Source: Sphaeroforma arctica JP610 (taxonomy: Eukaryota > Opisthokonta > Ichthyosporea > Ichthyophonida). From it: 45,810 nucleotides of DNA. The stretch is taken from NCBI RefSeq assembly GCF_001186125.1, contig NW_014040153.1, positions 20,212 through 66,021 on the forward strand, in the 5' to 3' direction. A model generated the notes under the pieces. It was not told where the DNA came from, did not search any database, and saw nothing but the letters and a program-made list of their open reading frames with translations. Of the stretch, positions 1 to 11,700 are shown one piece after another. A program made the position numbers and the translations under genes. The number at the start of each line of letters is the position of its first letter. Position 1 is the first letter of the stretch.

Positions 1-19
1 CCCCCCCCCCCCCCCCCCC
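1..19. repeat. Poly-C tract at window edge
   Basis: The window opens with 19 consecutive C residues. It may be a contig edge artefact. It could also be a G-rich polypurine tract of an element lying outside the window on the minus strand, as proposed for the poly-C at 39,083. Nothing in the window decides between these. Confidence 0.8.
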
Positions 20-197
20 GCGCCACTGCTGACGGCAGGCCTTGCCACTGTTGGTGTTGATGCCAGACTGCCATCCAATAAAGAATAAACGCACTTTGAT
101 ATTTTAGTTGTTGAGCAAAAGCATACATCGGAGTAATAGAACTATCTTTCTTTTTTCGTATTCAAAATTACTAAAATTTAATCGTTTGTTTTAAAAA

Positions 198-841
198 CAT
201 AGCCTTCTAAACTATACTTTTTTTTTAAACTAAAAACAAAAAAGATATATCTTTTAATAACTGCGCTCACACTCACAGGCCACAGTCTGAACTCTCACCC
301 AGACTTCTAATAGAAATACGTAAACACGCTGCTCGAATTTTCTCTACACCAATGGGTGGAAGCTAATTCTAAAATTTCAACAAAAAGCAAAAATAAAATC
401 CCGAGGGCATCGTAGTATCGTACCCCTTATTTACGTTCGGATCGGATTTTAACGGGATTCGAAGAAAAAAAATCTACATCAACTCACTTTTGCGGTTTTT
501 TAAATGCGCAAGTTTTTTACTGGAATCTAGGAAATATGTTTAACTTCACAGGCTTTGCCATTTTAAAGAAATAGTCCGAAAATTCATCTTAGGACACAGC
601 TAAAAGACAGATTCGCCCAAAAAAAAATCCGAACATAAATCCGAACACTTTAAAAAATCCGAACATATATCCGAACGCTTTAAAAAATCCGAACATAAAT
701 CCGAACCCGTTTAAAAAAATGACAGCCCTTAAATCCAAAACCCTTTTTATAAAAAATCTTGTTCGTTGATTTCGAAACCCTGAGGCCTGAGGTGAGTAAG
801 ACCATAGCGGCATAGTCTTTGTTTCAATTTAGAAGGCTATG
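198..841. repeat. Segment bounded by 14-bp inverted repeats (possible MITE-like element)
   Basis: CATAGCCTTCTAAA at 198-211 is the exact reverse complement of TTTAGAAGGCTATG at 828-841, giving a 644-bp segment with perfect 14-bp terminal inverted repeats. The interior is AT-rich, non-coding and includes a 30-bp minisatellite. I see no convincing target-site duplication beside the ends. The same core AGAAGGCTATG recurs on the plus strand at about 2,358, 4,066 and 19,243, which argues against chance and for a dispersed repeat family. A non-autonomous DNA transposon is the best guess; no transposase is visible. Confidence 0.4.
622..713. repeat. 30-bp minisatellite, three units
   Basis: Three near-identical 30-bp units built on AAAAAATCCGAACATAAATC start near 622, 652 and 682. 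Because the period is a multiple of three, a Phe/Gly-rich open frame appears on the minus strand; it is a by-product of the repeat and not a gene. Confidence 0.85.
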
Positions 842-1343
842 GTATTCAGTTATACAAAAATAAGATTTCAGATTTAGAAGAAACTAAATATTGGAAATAG
901 GATCTAAAATTCCTCCGCCTCAAGTTTTAAATTCCAACTTGTATTGTTTTTTTCCTTGTCGATTTCGTGATTTTCGTCACGTTTCGTGTATCGGGCTCAG
1001 GCGCTCAGCCCACCCGAGTTACCACTCACCACTGTCACCAGTCACCAGGAAGCACAACGCCCCACAACCATTAGTTATCACATACTATTTTACTATGTCA
1101 TTATCCAAAGCTGATGACAGTGATAATTTTGGCTTTTCTAAAGAAAATTCAGGGTATTTACAATGAAGTGTACAGCGTCATACATCGTAAAAAAAATCAC
1201 TGCTGTACTTTAATATCAGCCTTCTGACGCCCCAATTATATCAAAGACACCGCACGACTACTACGATTCCCAAACATGCTAGTGCAACTATCCAAGCTAT
1301 CCGAATCTAGACACAAAGGGATAATTCTTACCATCGTGTACTC

Positions 1344-1344
1344 G

Positions 1345-1376
<32 letters not shown>
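1344..1376. repeat. (CT)n microsatellite
   Basis: A run of CT dinucleotides interrupted once by TTT, about 33 bp. Confidence 0.9.
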
Positions 1377-2642
1377 GGAAGCTTCGTCAAAATCTTACAA
1401 TCAGTAACATTACTGCTATTACAATGTGGGACCTTCACATCTTATTGAAGAACAATACTCTTCCTGTTCTTATCATATCGCTAAGCCAATCGACATTGCC
1501 GAAGCATTCACATACGTGCACAACCTATCAGAATTTGGTCCCACCGTTGTTGTAAACTATAGGTAGACGCAAAGGGGGGGTATTGAGGTACACTGAGTAC
1601 ACTCATATCACATTCAAACCCAAACAAGGTTTTCATGTCCAAACTTTGTTTTACACAAATCCGTGACAATCGAATTGGCTTGAATATTACCAAAAACTAT
1701 TCTCACTCTCCGCACAAAACATATTATAACTTATATTACTTTGCTATATTCATTTTTTCAGTTCTTCTCGTGGTCAAAATGACAAAATAGTATTTTAAAG
1801 AACGTCAGTACCTGGAAGTCGGATATTTAGTAGTGAGATGACTAGAGCGGTGTCCTTAGTGAGTTCCATTGTAGCTTTACATTGGGTAGATATGGAGTGA
1901 ATCCATGAAATTGGCATCGAGTTGGCTTTGAATTGGCTTCAAAATTGAATTGTTTTGTCAGTCATCAGTTTTGTCGCTACCCTGGTTTCTCATATTGACT
2001 ACAGCAGCGTAGCTTTGTGTTGGCTTGGCATGTCCTCATAGGCCATGCCTCGTGGTGCCTTTTTGTTCGCGATAATTATTTCACAGTTGGTCAGTACTCA
2101 GTGGTCATAAAATTTTACATATGTATTCATACTTTTATGATGTTTACACATCGTGGAAGTTAAAACCCCCCTTTATAGATCAATGAAAAAGCTTCACGTC
2201 TTTACCTATTGTAGCACACACAAAATCGACTTTCCAAGACTCCAAATCTCTATTGAGAGATGTATAGGGCATAGCCGCAAGGCTCATACTACAATATGTA
2301 GTCCTGACCAATATCCATTACCTACAGACTTTTTATTAAAGAAATTGCTTAATTTTCAGAAGGCTATGAAAAATTATTGTATCTATGTTCAGTACATTTT
2401 GACTGTATTTATGTATTCAGTATTGTGTACATATTTGATTTTGTCTTCATTACGTCATGGTATTACAGTATATTATTATTTTTTAAATACGTTCCAAGCT
2501 CAACGCTATGTACTAAATAAATATTCACATAAATGTAACGGAATCTTTTCTGCACGTTTTGTTATTTGTTTTTATAAAAAAAAGGCCCCGGCTGAAAATC
2601 GGACACAATAGGTGGGATGCCCAACTTCCCAATTCCCATACG

Positions 2643-2930
2643 GCCACACATCATGTGTCAACTGTCAACTGTCAAGGTGCCATAAAGCGCATAACAAGAA
2701 AGAGGAGGACCCTTTTTAAAAGAAGGCATAGCATCAGATTCAGAGATTTCAGACTTTCGGAATCGCCCGGGGAGTATGTACTGTGTTAGTCGAGAGTTGA
2801 GAGCCGAGACTATAAAAGAGTAAAGGCTTGAGAGCTACATACATCACGTGTCGACTGTCAAGTGTCAAGTGTTCACCAATAACCATAAAGCATACAACCA
2901 GAAAAGAGGAGGACTCTTTTTTAAGACCCC
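2643..2930. repeat. Degenerate direct repeat pair, possible LTR remnant
   Basis: The segments at 2,643-2,722 and 2,836-2,930 are diverged copies in the same orientation. Both begin with a CATCA(T/C)GTGTC block, continue with repeated ACTGTCAA units, a CATAAAGC(G/A)CATA block, and AAGAGGAGGAC followed by a T-rich run. The DNA between contains a TATAAAAG box-like site at about 2,811. The spacing of about 190 bp suggests a tandem duplication or two fused fragments of an LTR-like element. No coding part of such an element is visible nearby. Confidence 0.35.
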
Positions 2931-4231
2931 CAGAATGTTGGGTTTGGCAGTGGGGTATTAATTGTAGACATAGCAGCGGCGTATGCGAGACGGAGAATGC
3001 ACGCCGAATGTTTAGTTATATACATAAATAGTCTACTACTCTCTCTCTTTGTAGAGAAGCTTTATATAATAGTTGTATTTTCTTACAAAAAGAACAAAAT
3101 ATAAACAAAATAAACGGATACAAATCTAAAACAAAACATATGTATGTACATCAGATCGGTCAGACTCGGTGAGTCAGTCCCCAGTCCCCACTCCTCACTG
3201 GGCCGACAATGACCGACGATTTGCTTTTCTTCAGCTTCGCAAGGCGTATATTGCCGAATACTTCGCATCGTTCAAATTATTGCTGGTTACAATAGATATG
3301 GTTTGCGGATTATATGACGCCAGGTTGCAAATATACTTTTGGCTTGCATTTATGTCTGTAGCACGCGAGTTGTGTGGTGGCTATCACTTCATTGTGCATC
3401 TCGGCAGCTTAAATCCTTATTCAATACATTTGGTGTATTTGGGAAGCTACAAAAGGGATCCGACACATTACGATTTAAGGCATAGCATCTTTAATGAGAA
3501 TCGCATTCACGACATATAGAAACAGTAATTTCGATTGGCTAATCTTGGCTTTTTCTGTACGTTCTTACTTCAGCTCAAGATGGATTCATGACAATAGCAC
3601 GCACGATCTCGAAAATAGTATTTCATCAGATATGTATGTTCATGCATTCTCCCGAAGAACAATCCTAGCAGAATCCGAGGTATACAGAGCTCAGATCCGA
3701 AAATCATTGGTGTAGAGTTGCAGCGGATGGGGCTTTAGACTCGCCCACATAATTCAAGATTGCAAGACATATATTATACGTTCCGGGCTCTAAACAAGCA
3801 TAAGTCGAGTAGAAATGTATGTGAAGCACGTGGTTCGAACATACAGAGCATATTGTCAACAATTCTTTCGAGTTTGACAAGCACACCATTCAACCATCCG
3901 TCTAACCTAAAAGCCTGCCTGCCAGCTCCTCCTTATTTATTCGCTTATCCGCAGCATGTGTCCCAAATAAAGAAGTACGAATATTCAGTACGCTTGTATC
4001 CAGTTGTTGTATTTGATATAACACTAAGTTCTGCCATTGACATCTATAAAAAAAATAAAGGAGATAGAAGGCTATGCTTCTGTGGGCATTTTCTTATTTC
4101 TGAATACATAAATCAACAAAGTGTTGTTTTTTAAATACCGGGATAAAGGGAGGTTAGAGCGTTGTGTATATACTAGAAGACTGGAATTGCTGAAAAGACT
4201 ATGAAGACTCTTTGAGTCGTATCCCAGTATG

Positions 4232-4278
4232 GTAGCTTACTCTGTGTGTGCGTGTGTGTGTGTCTCTCTCTCTCTCTC
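4232..4278. repeat. (TG)n-(TC)n compound microsatellite
   Basis: A TG-rich run passes directly into a TC run, about 45 bp in all. Confidence 0.9.
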
Positions 4279-5731
4279 GCTACTACTATATACTAGTCGA
4301 CATTGTAAGGGTACGTGTGTGACAGATACTGATAGTGTAAGAAGGAAAGTCACTGCAAAGTGAAACACTGAAAACGATCGGTGACACCCTAACAGGTCCC
4401 AATTAGCTCGTCATTATCGATTATCAACAAAAGATAACAATAAAAAACACGCACAGGCCACAGCACCACAGCACTAATATATAGTGAATACTACTTAATT
4501 AAAAGCTCAAAAAATGAACAAAGAGTATACTGTACAAAGCTATATCACGCAAAAGAACAGAAATTACTTCTATTATATATTACACAAAGAATATAAGATA
4601 CTTTTATTATATAGTATAAGAGTCGACCTGACTTTTGAAAGGCTGACAATCCCAAAGGCCGCAACTTGAAGCCAGTGTTCTGGTGCTAATATATTTCCAA
4701 ATATGTAGCGTGTGCGTGGATTCCGCTTACAGGTAAGAACCAAATGGCGAACGAAAGTGAATAAGTAACATGCTGATGCCATAAACTCTTAAAGTAACAA
4801 CACAATGTGAACTAGTTGTTTAGACCCAAAAAAGAAGGCAGGTGAAAGGCCTTGGGCCCAGTAAAAATCGTAGGCAACGAACGAGCATTTATTTATTCTT
4901 ATATATTGTTTTATACTTTATAACCTGTGTTTTCAAGCTGTGACTTTAAGCTGTGACTAGATAACTGTTTATGTAAATATTTGTACAGCGTGAGTGCAAA
5001 GGCATCCTCAATTCCACATCCAAATGAGGACCGAAGAATGATTTAAAATTACATGTTAAAAAAAATTAGCGCCTCAAAGTGGCAAAAAATGTACACTGTC
5101 TGACTGATCTTAAAACACGAAATGTGGTTAAAAAAAAACAGGTCCTACCTCGGCGATAAACGCCTGCTGCGATCGATCATGTCTTGTATGTCTTTTTAAA
5201 AATACTGATGTTCTAAATTATTTTCAGTATAATAGAACGCTCATCATTTATATCGGTAATTTAATCATCGCCCAGGCCGATGTTTAATTTCAACTTATAT
5301 TTTACTCATCGTTATTCTTGTCTAAATTGATGCAGCAAGCCATTTAAATTGATACAGGAAGCCATTCGCTTCAATGATTTATTATCATTTGTGATTGTGA
5401 GGGTAGACAACTTGTCTATCGCCTAAACATCTCACATCTAGAGTTTTATGCTTTAAATGCTGCACAGGAAGTGGAGAACACACCAGCGAAATTCTGGTGC
5501 TACTATCAAACCTAATTAAATGTGACTAAAAATAATAGTGAATCCAGTATTATCTTCTATCAGCTCGGTGCTTCTACAAATATTCACGTATATCATCCAA
5601 ATGTGAACTATAACTTGCGTTTTGACACGACCTAGTCATTCCTGCGTGCGCCAAACGTCTTCTTGTAACTATGACTGTGGCCGTCATGGGAGTATTGCAA
5701 GGGGTTCACCCTCATAACACAGCGGGACCAT

Positions 5732-8700
5732 TTACCTGCCGATTAGGGGAGGTGATTGAGCAACCTCTTGCTTACGCGGGATAACACCTCCGGGTAAGGG
5801 GAGCGTGGTCCAGCCCGTCAAGTCCAAATCGATCTGTCGAGCGGCTTGGCGTCCCTCACTGATAGCCCACACAATGAGTGATTGACCGCGTCGACAATCG
5901 CCGGCAGCATATAACTTGTCGACGGATGTTGAGTATCGACCAGCGGGTGTCTTAATATTGGATCTGCAATCGGATTTTAAATGTTTAGTTCATATTTTGG
6001 AAAACGGGTATATATTAACGAGCAGAAATCATCAAACCCGATATGCAGCAAATACATAACCGAAAGAGCAATACGAGCACACACCGGACAATAATACATA
6101 CCGGGCATCAACGTCAGTGCCAAGTGCATCCTTCAGCGTAGCCTCAGGTCCCAAGAAACCCATCGCGATAAACACTAGATCGCACTCGTACGTTTCAAGG
6201 GAATCCGGTACCTCAGCCATCTTCCACGCACCCTTGTCGTCCTTAGTCCACTCCACCTTTACGGTGGTCACACCCTTGAGGTTACCCTCTCCATCACCCA
6301 CAAACTCCTTGGCCATGATGTTGAACACACGGGGATCACGTGCAAACTTGGTTTCCACCTCAGAGTGCCCGTAGTCCACTCGGAAGATTCGGGGCCACGT
6401 AGGCCACGGGTTCTCGTCGGCACGCGAGGGTGGGGGTGGGGGTAGGATCTCGAAGTTGGTCACTCCAGTGGCACCCATACGTACACTCGTACCGATGCAA
6501 TCATTGCCAGTGTCACCTCCACCGATGACCACTACCTTCTTTCCCTTCGCACTAATGGTCCAGTCCAGATCAGTCTTGGTTGAGTTCTGTGGTGGTTTTT
6601 AAAAAAAATGAGGTAAAATCCAGAGAGGGATGGCCAGGTGTTAAATTATGGACTATGATGGAGGACACTGTAGTATCTCTTATATCGGGCTCCGAAGCAG
6701 AAATGAATTTTCTTTTTACAGCTGAAAACTGAGCACAAAACATACCAGATCATCAATACCAGATCATCAAATCGTAAAACTAAAACCGTAAACCATGCGT
6801 GGTATATACACTACAATAAGACTCGATAGGCTCCCAAAAACAACAGCTATATCTATTCGCACTCACGCTCAGACAGGAGGTCAAGGTGAAGACTCAACAC
6901 ATACATATATACTCGACAAACTTCGAATATCCGACACACACCCAAAACGTGACACAGACATACCTCGTCCATGAGTTTCTTGGTGGTTGGCGTCAGGAAG
7001 TCCATGGCAAAATGAACACCGTTCAGTTCGCGTCCCGGGATGGGCAGATCTCGGGGCCACGTGGCACCCACAGTCAGCAACATGGCGTCTGAAGACGTCA
7101 ACAGCTCCTTCGCGTCCACGTTCTTACCGATCTCGCAGTTAGTCTTGAAGGTGATGCCCTCAGCGGCCAGCAGGTCCACACGTCTCTGCACGGTCGCCTT
7201 CTCCAGCTTCATGTTGGGAATACCATACTGCAGCAGACCACCGACCCGGTCCTGTCTCTCGTACACGGTGACGGTGTGTCCCATCTTGTTCAGACAATCG
7301 GCCGCAGCCATACCAGCGGGACCTCCACCCACAATAGTCACCTTACGCCCAGTGCGCACCTTGGGGATCTGAGGCTTGATCCATCCCATCTCGAAACCTC
7401 GGTCGATAATGGCACACTCAATACTCTTGATGGCTACGGCGGGCTCGTTGATGCCAAGCACACACGCGCCTGTCAGTCAGGGGGGAAGTAGATAAAATCA
7501 TGAGATGAGATGAGACAATGGTACATCCATACATTTCTGATTAACGCAATGAATACGCTGTACCACCAATTCGTCCCACCATTACACGTAAGTACCAACG
7601 GACAGACCAGCTGTGCGTATCAGTACACTTGAAATTGCTAACCAGCAAAAACACACCGTTAGTCGCTACACGCGACATACACGCGATAATTACGTACCTT
7701 CACAAGGGGCGGGACAGACCCGTCCAGTGAACTCCGGGAAGTTGTTGGTGAGCAGAAGACGCTCTAGCGCCTCCTCCCATCGGTTCTTGTACACAAGATC
7801 GTTCCATTGGGGAATGACATTGCCCAGGGGACATCCAGTATCTGACTGACAGAATGGTACACCGCAGTCCATGCAGCGAGCACCCTGGATGTTCAACTCG
7901 TTCTCCTTGAGACCCACACGGATCTCTTTGAAGTCCTTGATACGCTTATCGGGTGCACGGTAGCCGTCGGGTTTGCGCTTGTACTTCTGGAAACCACGCA
8001 GCTTGTCGAGCTTAGCCAGTCTGTGAATGTTGGGTGCAAGTGAGACGCCAGATGTTAGGAAGAGACGAGTGCAAGCTTTGTCATAAAATTTGATGATATA
8101 CTCATACTAACATAAAACCACCGGGAATCTTCAACAACGGTACTTTTCGATAGACACTGGCCAAACGGCCAAGCCGTATTCAAAACACATACGCTTGTAC
8201 AAAGCTGAACAACAAGACATACCGTGCGCGCTTCTTGTCCTCGCTCTCATTGTCGACAATGAAGTCCTCGATATCTTCAGTGCCAGCGTCCTTGATCTCC
8301 TCCACCTTCTTTAGTGTCTCCACATCAGCTACAGCGGTGGCCTCGGCCGCAGACTTAGCAGCAGCTAGAGCCGCCTTGTAGTCGTGGGGGAACACCTTGA
8401 CGAATTTGGCGGGGCTGTTGGCCCAATCGTCCAACAGACGCTGGGCGACTGTTCGCGTATGCGTATGAGTGACAAATAAGTGGAAAGTTAGTGGATATCA
8501 TTTTTGCTCGCTTTAAGTATGTAAACTCGAGACTTATTCCGAACCCCTTTTGCGTTAGTAAGGATAAAGCACTGGGGGGGTACCATGCACTGACTGAATT
8601 GAAAAGCCACAAACGAGAACACTACAAACATGCCATACCATCACTGCCGGTGTACTTAAGGTGCTTCTGCAGTACTCCCTGTAGGAATTCCAGGTCTTCT

Positions 8701-11700
8701 GGTAGTTCAACCGCGTCGAGCGAAACCAGCTCGCTGTTGACCATAGTACCGAACTGCTTGTTCTCATCAAGCACATACGCAATACCTCCAGACATACCGG
8801 CGGCGAAGTTGCGCCCGGTCTTACCCAGGACAACGGCGTATCCACCAGTCATGTACTCACAACCGTGGTCTCCAACACCCTCACACACAGCGGTGGCTCC
8901 ACTGTTACGCACACAGAAGCGCTCGGCCAGGATACCTCTGAAGTATGCCTCTCCACCTGTGGCACCGTACAAGCACACGTTACCCGAAATGATGTTGTTC
9001 TCGGGTACGAATTCCGAGTGGTAGGGTCCAGGGCGCACAATAATACGTCCACCCATCATACCCTTACCGACGTAATCGTTCGTGTCACCAGTCACCTTAA
9101 TCGTGATACCTGGGGCCAGGAATGCACCCAGGGACTGTCCGGCACTTCCGTTGAGGTTCAGCGTAATGGTGTCGTCGGGCAATCCTCCCTTTCCGTTCGA
9201 CTTCATCACCTCGTGTGACAAGGTGGTGGTAAACGCTCGGTCCAAGTTGGTGATGTCCAGGTCATGGCTCATGGGGGTCTGGTTCTTGAGCGCGTCTTGG
9301 AAGCGTACGATAAGGTCGTTATCCTTGCGCTCGGCAAGTTCGTGGGCCTGGGCTTGTACGTTGTACGTGGCCGTGTTGGGTCGCAACTCGGTGGCACGCT
9401 TGAGCACAGGTGTCAGGTCAACGGTCTTGGCCTAAAACACGAAGAACATGGTATGATTAAGTATCGAATACAATTTTCTATTCTAATTCGATATATGGAA
9501 GAACCTTCAAAAACGGCAGATTATTGCTATACAGTATATTTTTTATCGCACTCCCAGATTCGCGCACCGTACAAACTTGATAAACAACCCCTCCTACATA
9601 GGAAAATATACATACAAAACTAGCCCAGGCAGGAAAAGGGGGCACAGTGGGTGAATATAGCCTACCTTGGGTCCGTGGGCGTGATTGTCCATCTTCAGCT
9701 TGTCCGTGCGACCAACCATCTCCTCGATAGTTCTGAGACCCAGAGACGCCATAATCTCGCGACAGTGCTCAGCCACCATGAAGAAGTAGTTGACCACGTG
9801 CTCGGGTGTTCCGGTGAACTTCTTGCGAAGCTCGGGATCCTGAGTGGCGATACCTACCGGGCACGTGTTCAGGTGGCACTTACGCATCATAGTGCATCCC
9901 ATAACGATGAGGGGCACTGTGCAGTGAACAGGAAAGGGAGGCAAGGCTGTGATTAGAGACTAGCACAGGCATACCATACTACCATTGCGGCCTACTATCT
10001 ACCATAGTCAATATTGAGATTAAATCCGAGCGTGGAGTGCCCAAAAACACAAATGAGTTGTTTCCAACAAACACCACCACACTACACACCTGTGGCAAAT
10101 CCGAACTCTTCCGCACCCAACAACGCCGCAATGGCGACATCACGTCCGTGTCTGATTTGTCCATCGGCTTGTACCACAACCCGACCGCGCAGATCATTCT
10201 GAACCAAAGTCTGATGAGTCTCCGATAGTCCCAACTCCCAGGGTAGACCGGCGTACTTGATACCAGTCCATGAACTGGCTCCAGTACCACCGTCGTGACC
10301 GGAAATCAGGATGTGATCGGCGTAACCCTTGGCCACACCGGCGGCAACGACTCCAACTCCAACCTCAGACACCTATTAGTTTGTGTATGTGTGTACCAGA
10401 TGAGTTGAATGCAAGCATTGCGTATAAAAAGTATCACTTTCCGAGTTTTCGAGTAGTCCAATGATTCTAATTGACTATGAGTAATACCGAAAATCAGCCA
10501 GTAGAAAGCACAATGACACCCGAGTACCTACCAGTTTGACACTGACACGAGCGGAGGGGTTCGCGCACTTCAGATCATAGATCAACTGCTTCAAATCCTC
10601 AATGGAGTAGATATCGTGATGCGGTGGGGGTGAGATCAGACCCACGCCTGGTGTCGAGTTACGACAGTCGGCAATCGACTGGGAAACCTTGAAGCCGGGC
10701 AGCTCACCTCCCTCTCCGGGCTTGGCACCCTGGGCCATCTTGATCTGAATCTCATCGGCATTGGATAGGTACCACGCGGATACACCGAAGCGACCACTGG
10801 CGACCTGGAGAGGCGAGAACAGAGCAGAGATTGGGATTAGTTGTGAGTGTGGGTCCGTTGTTGTCTTTGAATAATACTGATAACTGCTGTGACAACTCTG
10901 TAGCTGATAGTACTATTACGATATCTCTGTATACGCCTATGTAATGAGAGGTGACATTGAAACATGGTCGCAAAGAACAAGGACAAAGTGTTGATGCACA
11001 GGCCACATCGGCACATCGACAACCGACCTCACAAGATGCTACTCAGAGTTAGTGCGGACGAACACGAGTCGCAGACCTTCAGCAGACTCACTACGACCAC
11101 AGCGTGTAGCTAACCCCAATCCATACATTAATATACCTGCTTGATAGCGCTACGCATGCTGTCACCATTCTCAGCCTTGGAATCGAAACGCGAGGCCTCC
11201 TCACCTCCCTCTCCGGTGTTGGACTTTCCGCCAATGCGGTTCAGTGCCACAGCAAGCGTGGAGTGAGCCTCCAACGAGATGGAACCGTACGACATGGCTC
11301 CGGTGCAGAAACGCTTGACAATATCCTCGGCAGGGATAACCTCTTCGATTGGGATCTTCTCCTCTTCCGTGATGTTGAACTCCAGCAGACCACGAAGCAT
11401 ACAGTTCTTGATCTGCTTGTCACTCTCGCGCACGTACTTCTCGTACGACTGCTTGTTGTTGCGGCGTGCGGCATCCTGGACACTTGCCACCACGTTGGGG
11501 TGGTTCATGTGGTCCTCACCACCTACGAATGTAAACAAAAACCATATATAAGTATCAGATAAGACGCATGTCCTGGTAAGATACGTGCATGTAATATGAA
11601 ACATGTTTCGCACACCCCACTTTTGAGCCAGATGCAGTAGTATAATAGATCATCATAACATGGCAAAATACTATACATGTCCGATCTATCTCAGATAAGC

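Larger units (their letters stand above)
842..5731. other. Gene-poor AT-rich intergenic stretch
   Basis: I recognise no protein-coding or RNA gene here. Open frames of 60-150 codons (for example around 2,153-2,611, 3,169-3,519 and 3,760-4,134) have AT-driven composition, mostly lack a good start, and match no family I know. The stretch holds a (CT)n microsatellite at 1,344-1,376, a (TG)n(TC)n microsatellite at 4,232-4,278, a degenerate direct-repeat pair near 2,643 and 2,836, and two copies of the AGAAGGCTATG motif. The last few hundred bases are the 3' flank of the glutamate synthase gene. Confidence 0.6.

Noticed and set aside
589-813. Phe/Gly-repeat open frame on the minus strand
   Set aside because: It is the translation of a 30-bp minisatellite and has no features of a gene.
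2153-2611. 152-codon open frame on the plus strand
   Set aside because: It starts with GTG, is AT-driven in composition, has no recognisable domain, and no splice context that makes it a convincing exon.
3825-3850. GGTTCGAAC, a possible tRNA T-loop
   Set aside because: No acceptor stem, D arm or anticodon arm can be built around it.
3169-4134. Frames of 70-124 codons on the plus strand
   Set aside because: Composition and lack of motifs are as expected by chance; no continuity through plausible splice sites to anything recognisable.
8491-9435. Plus-strand frames of up to 177 codons
   Set aside because: They are antisense shadows of glutamate synthase exon 16 and its flanking intron sequence.
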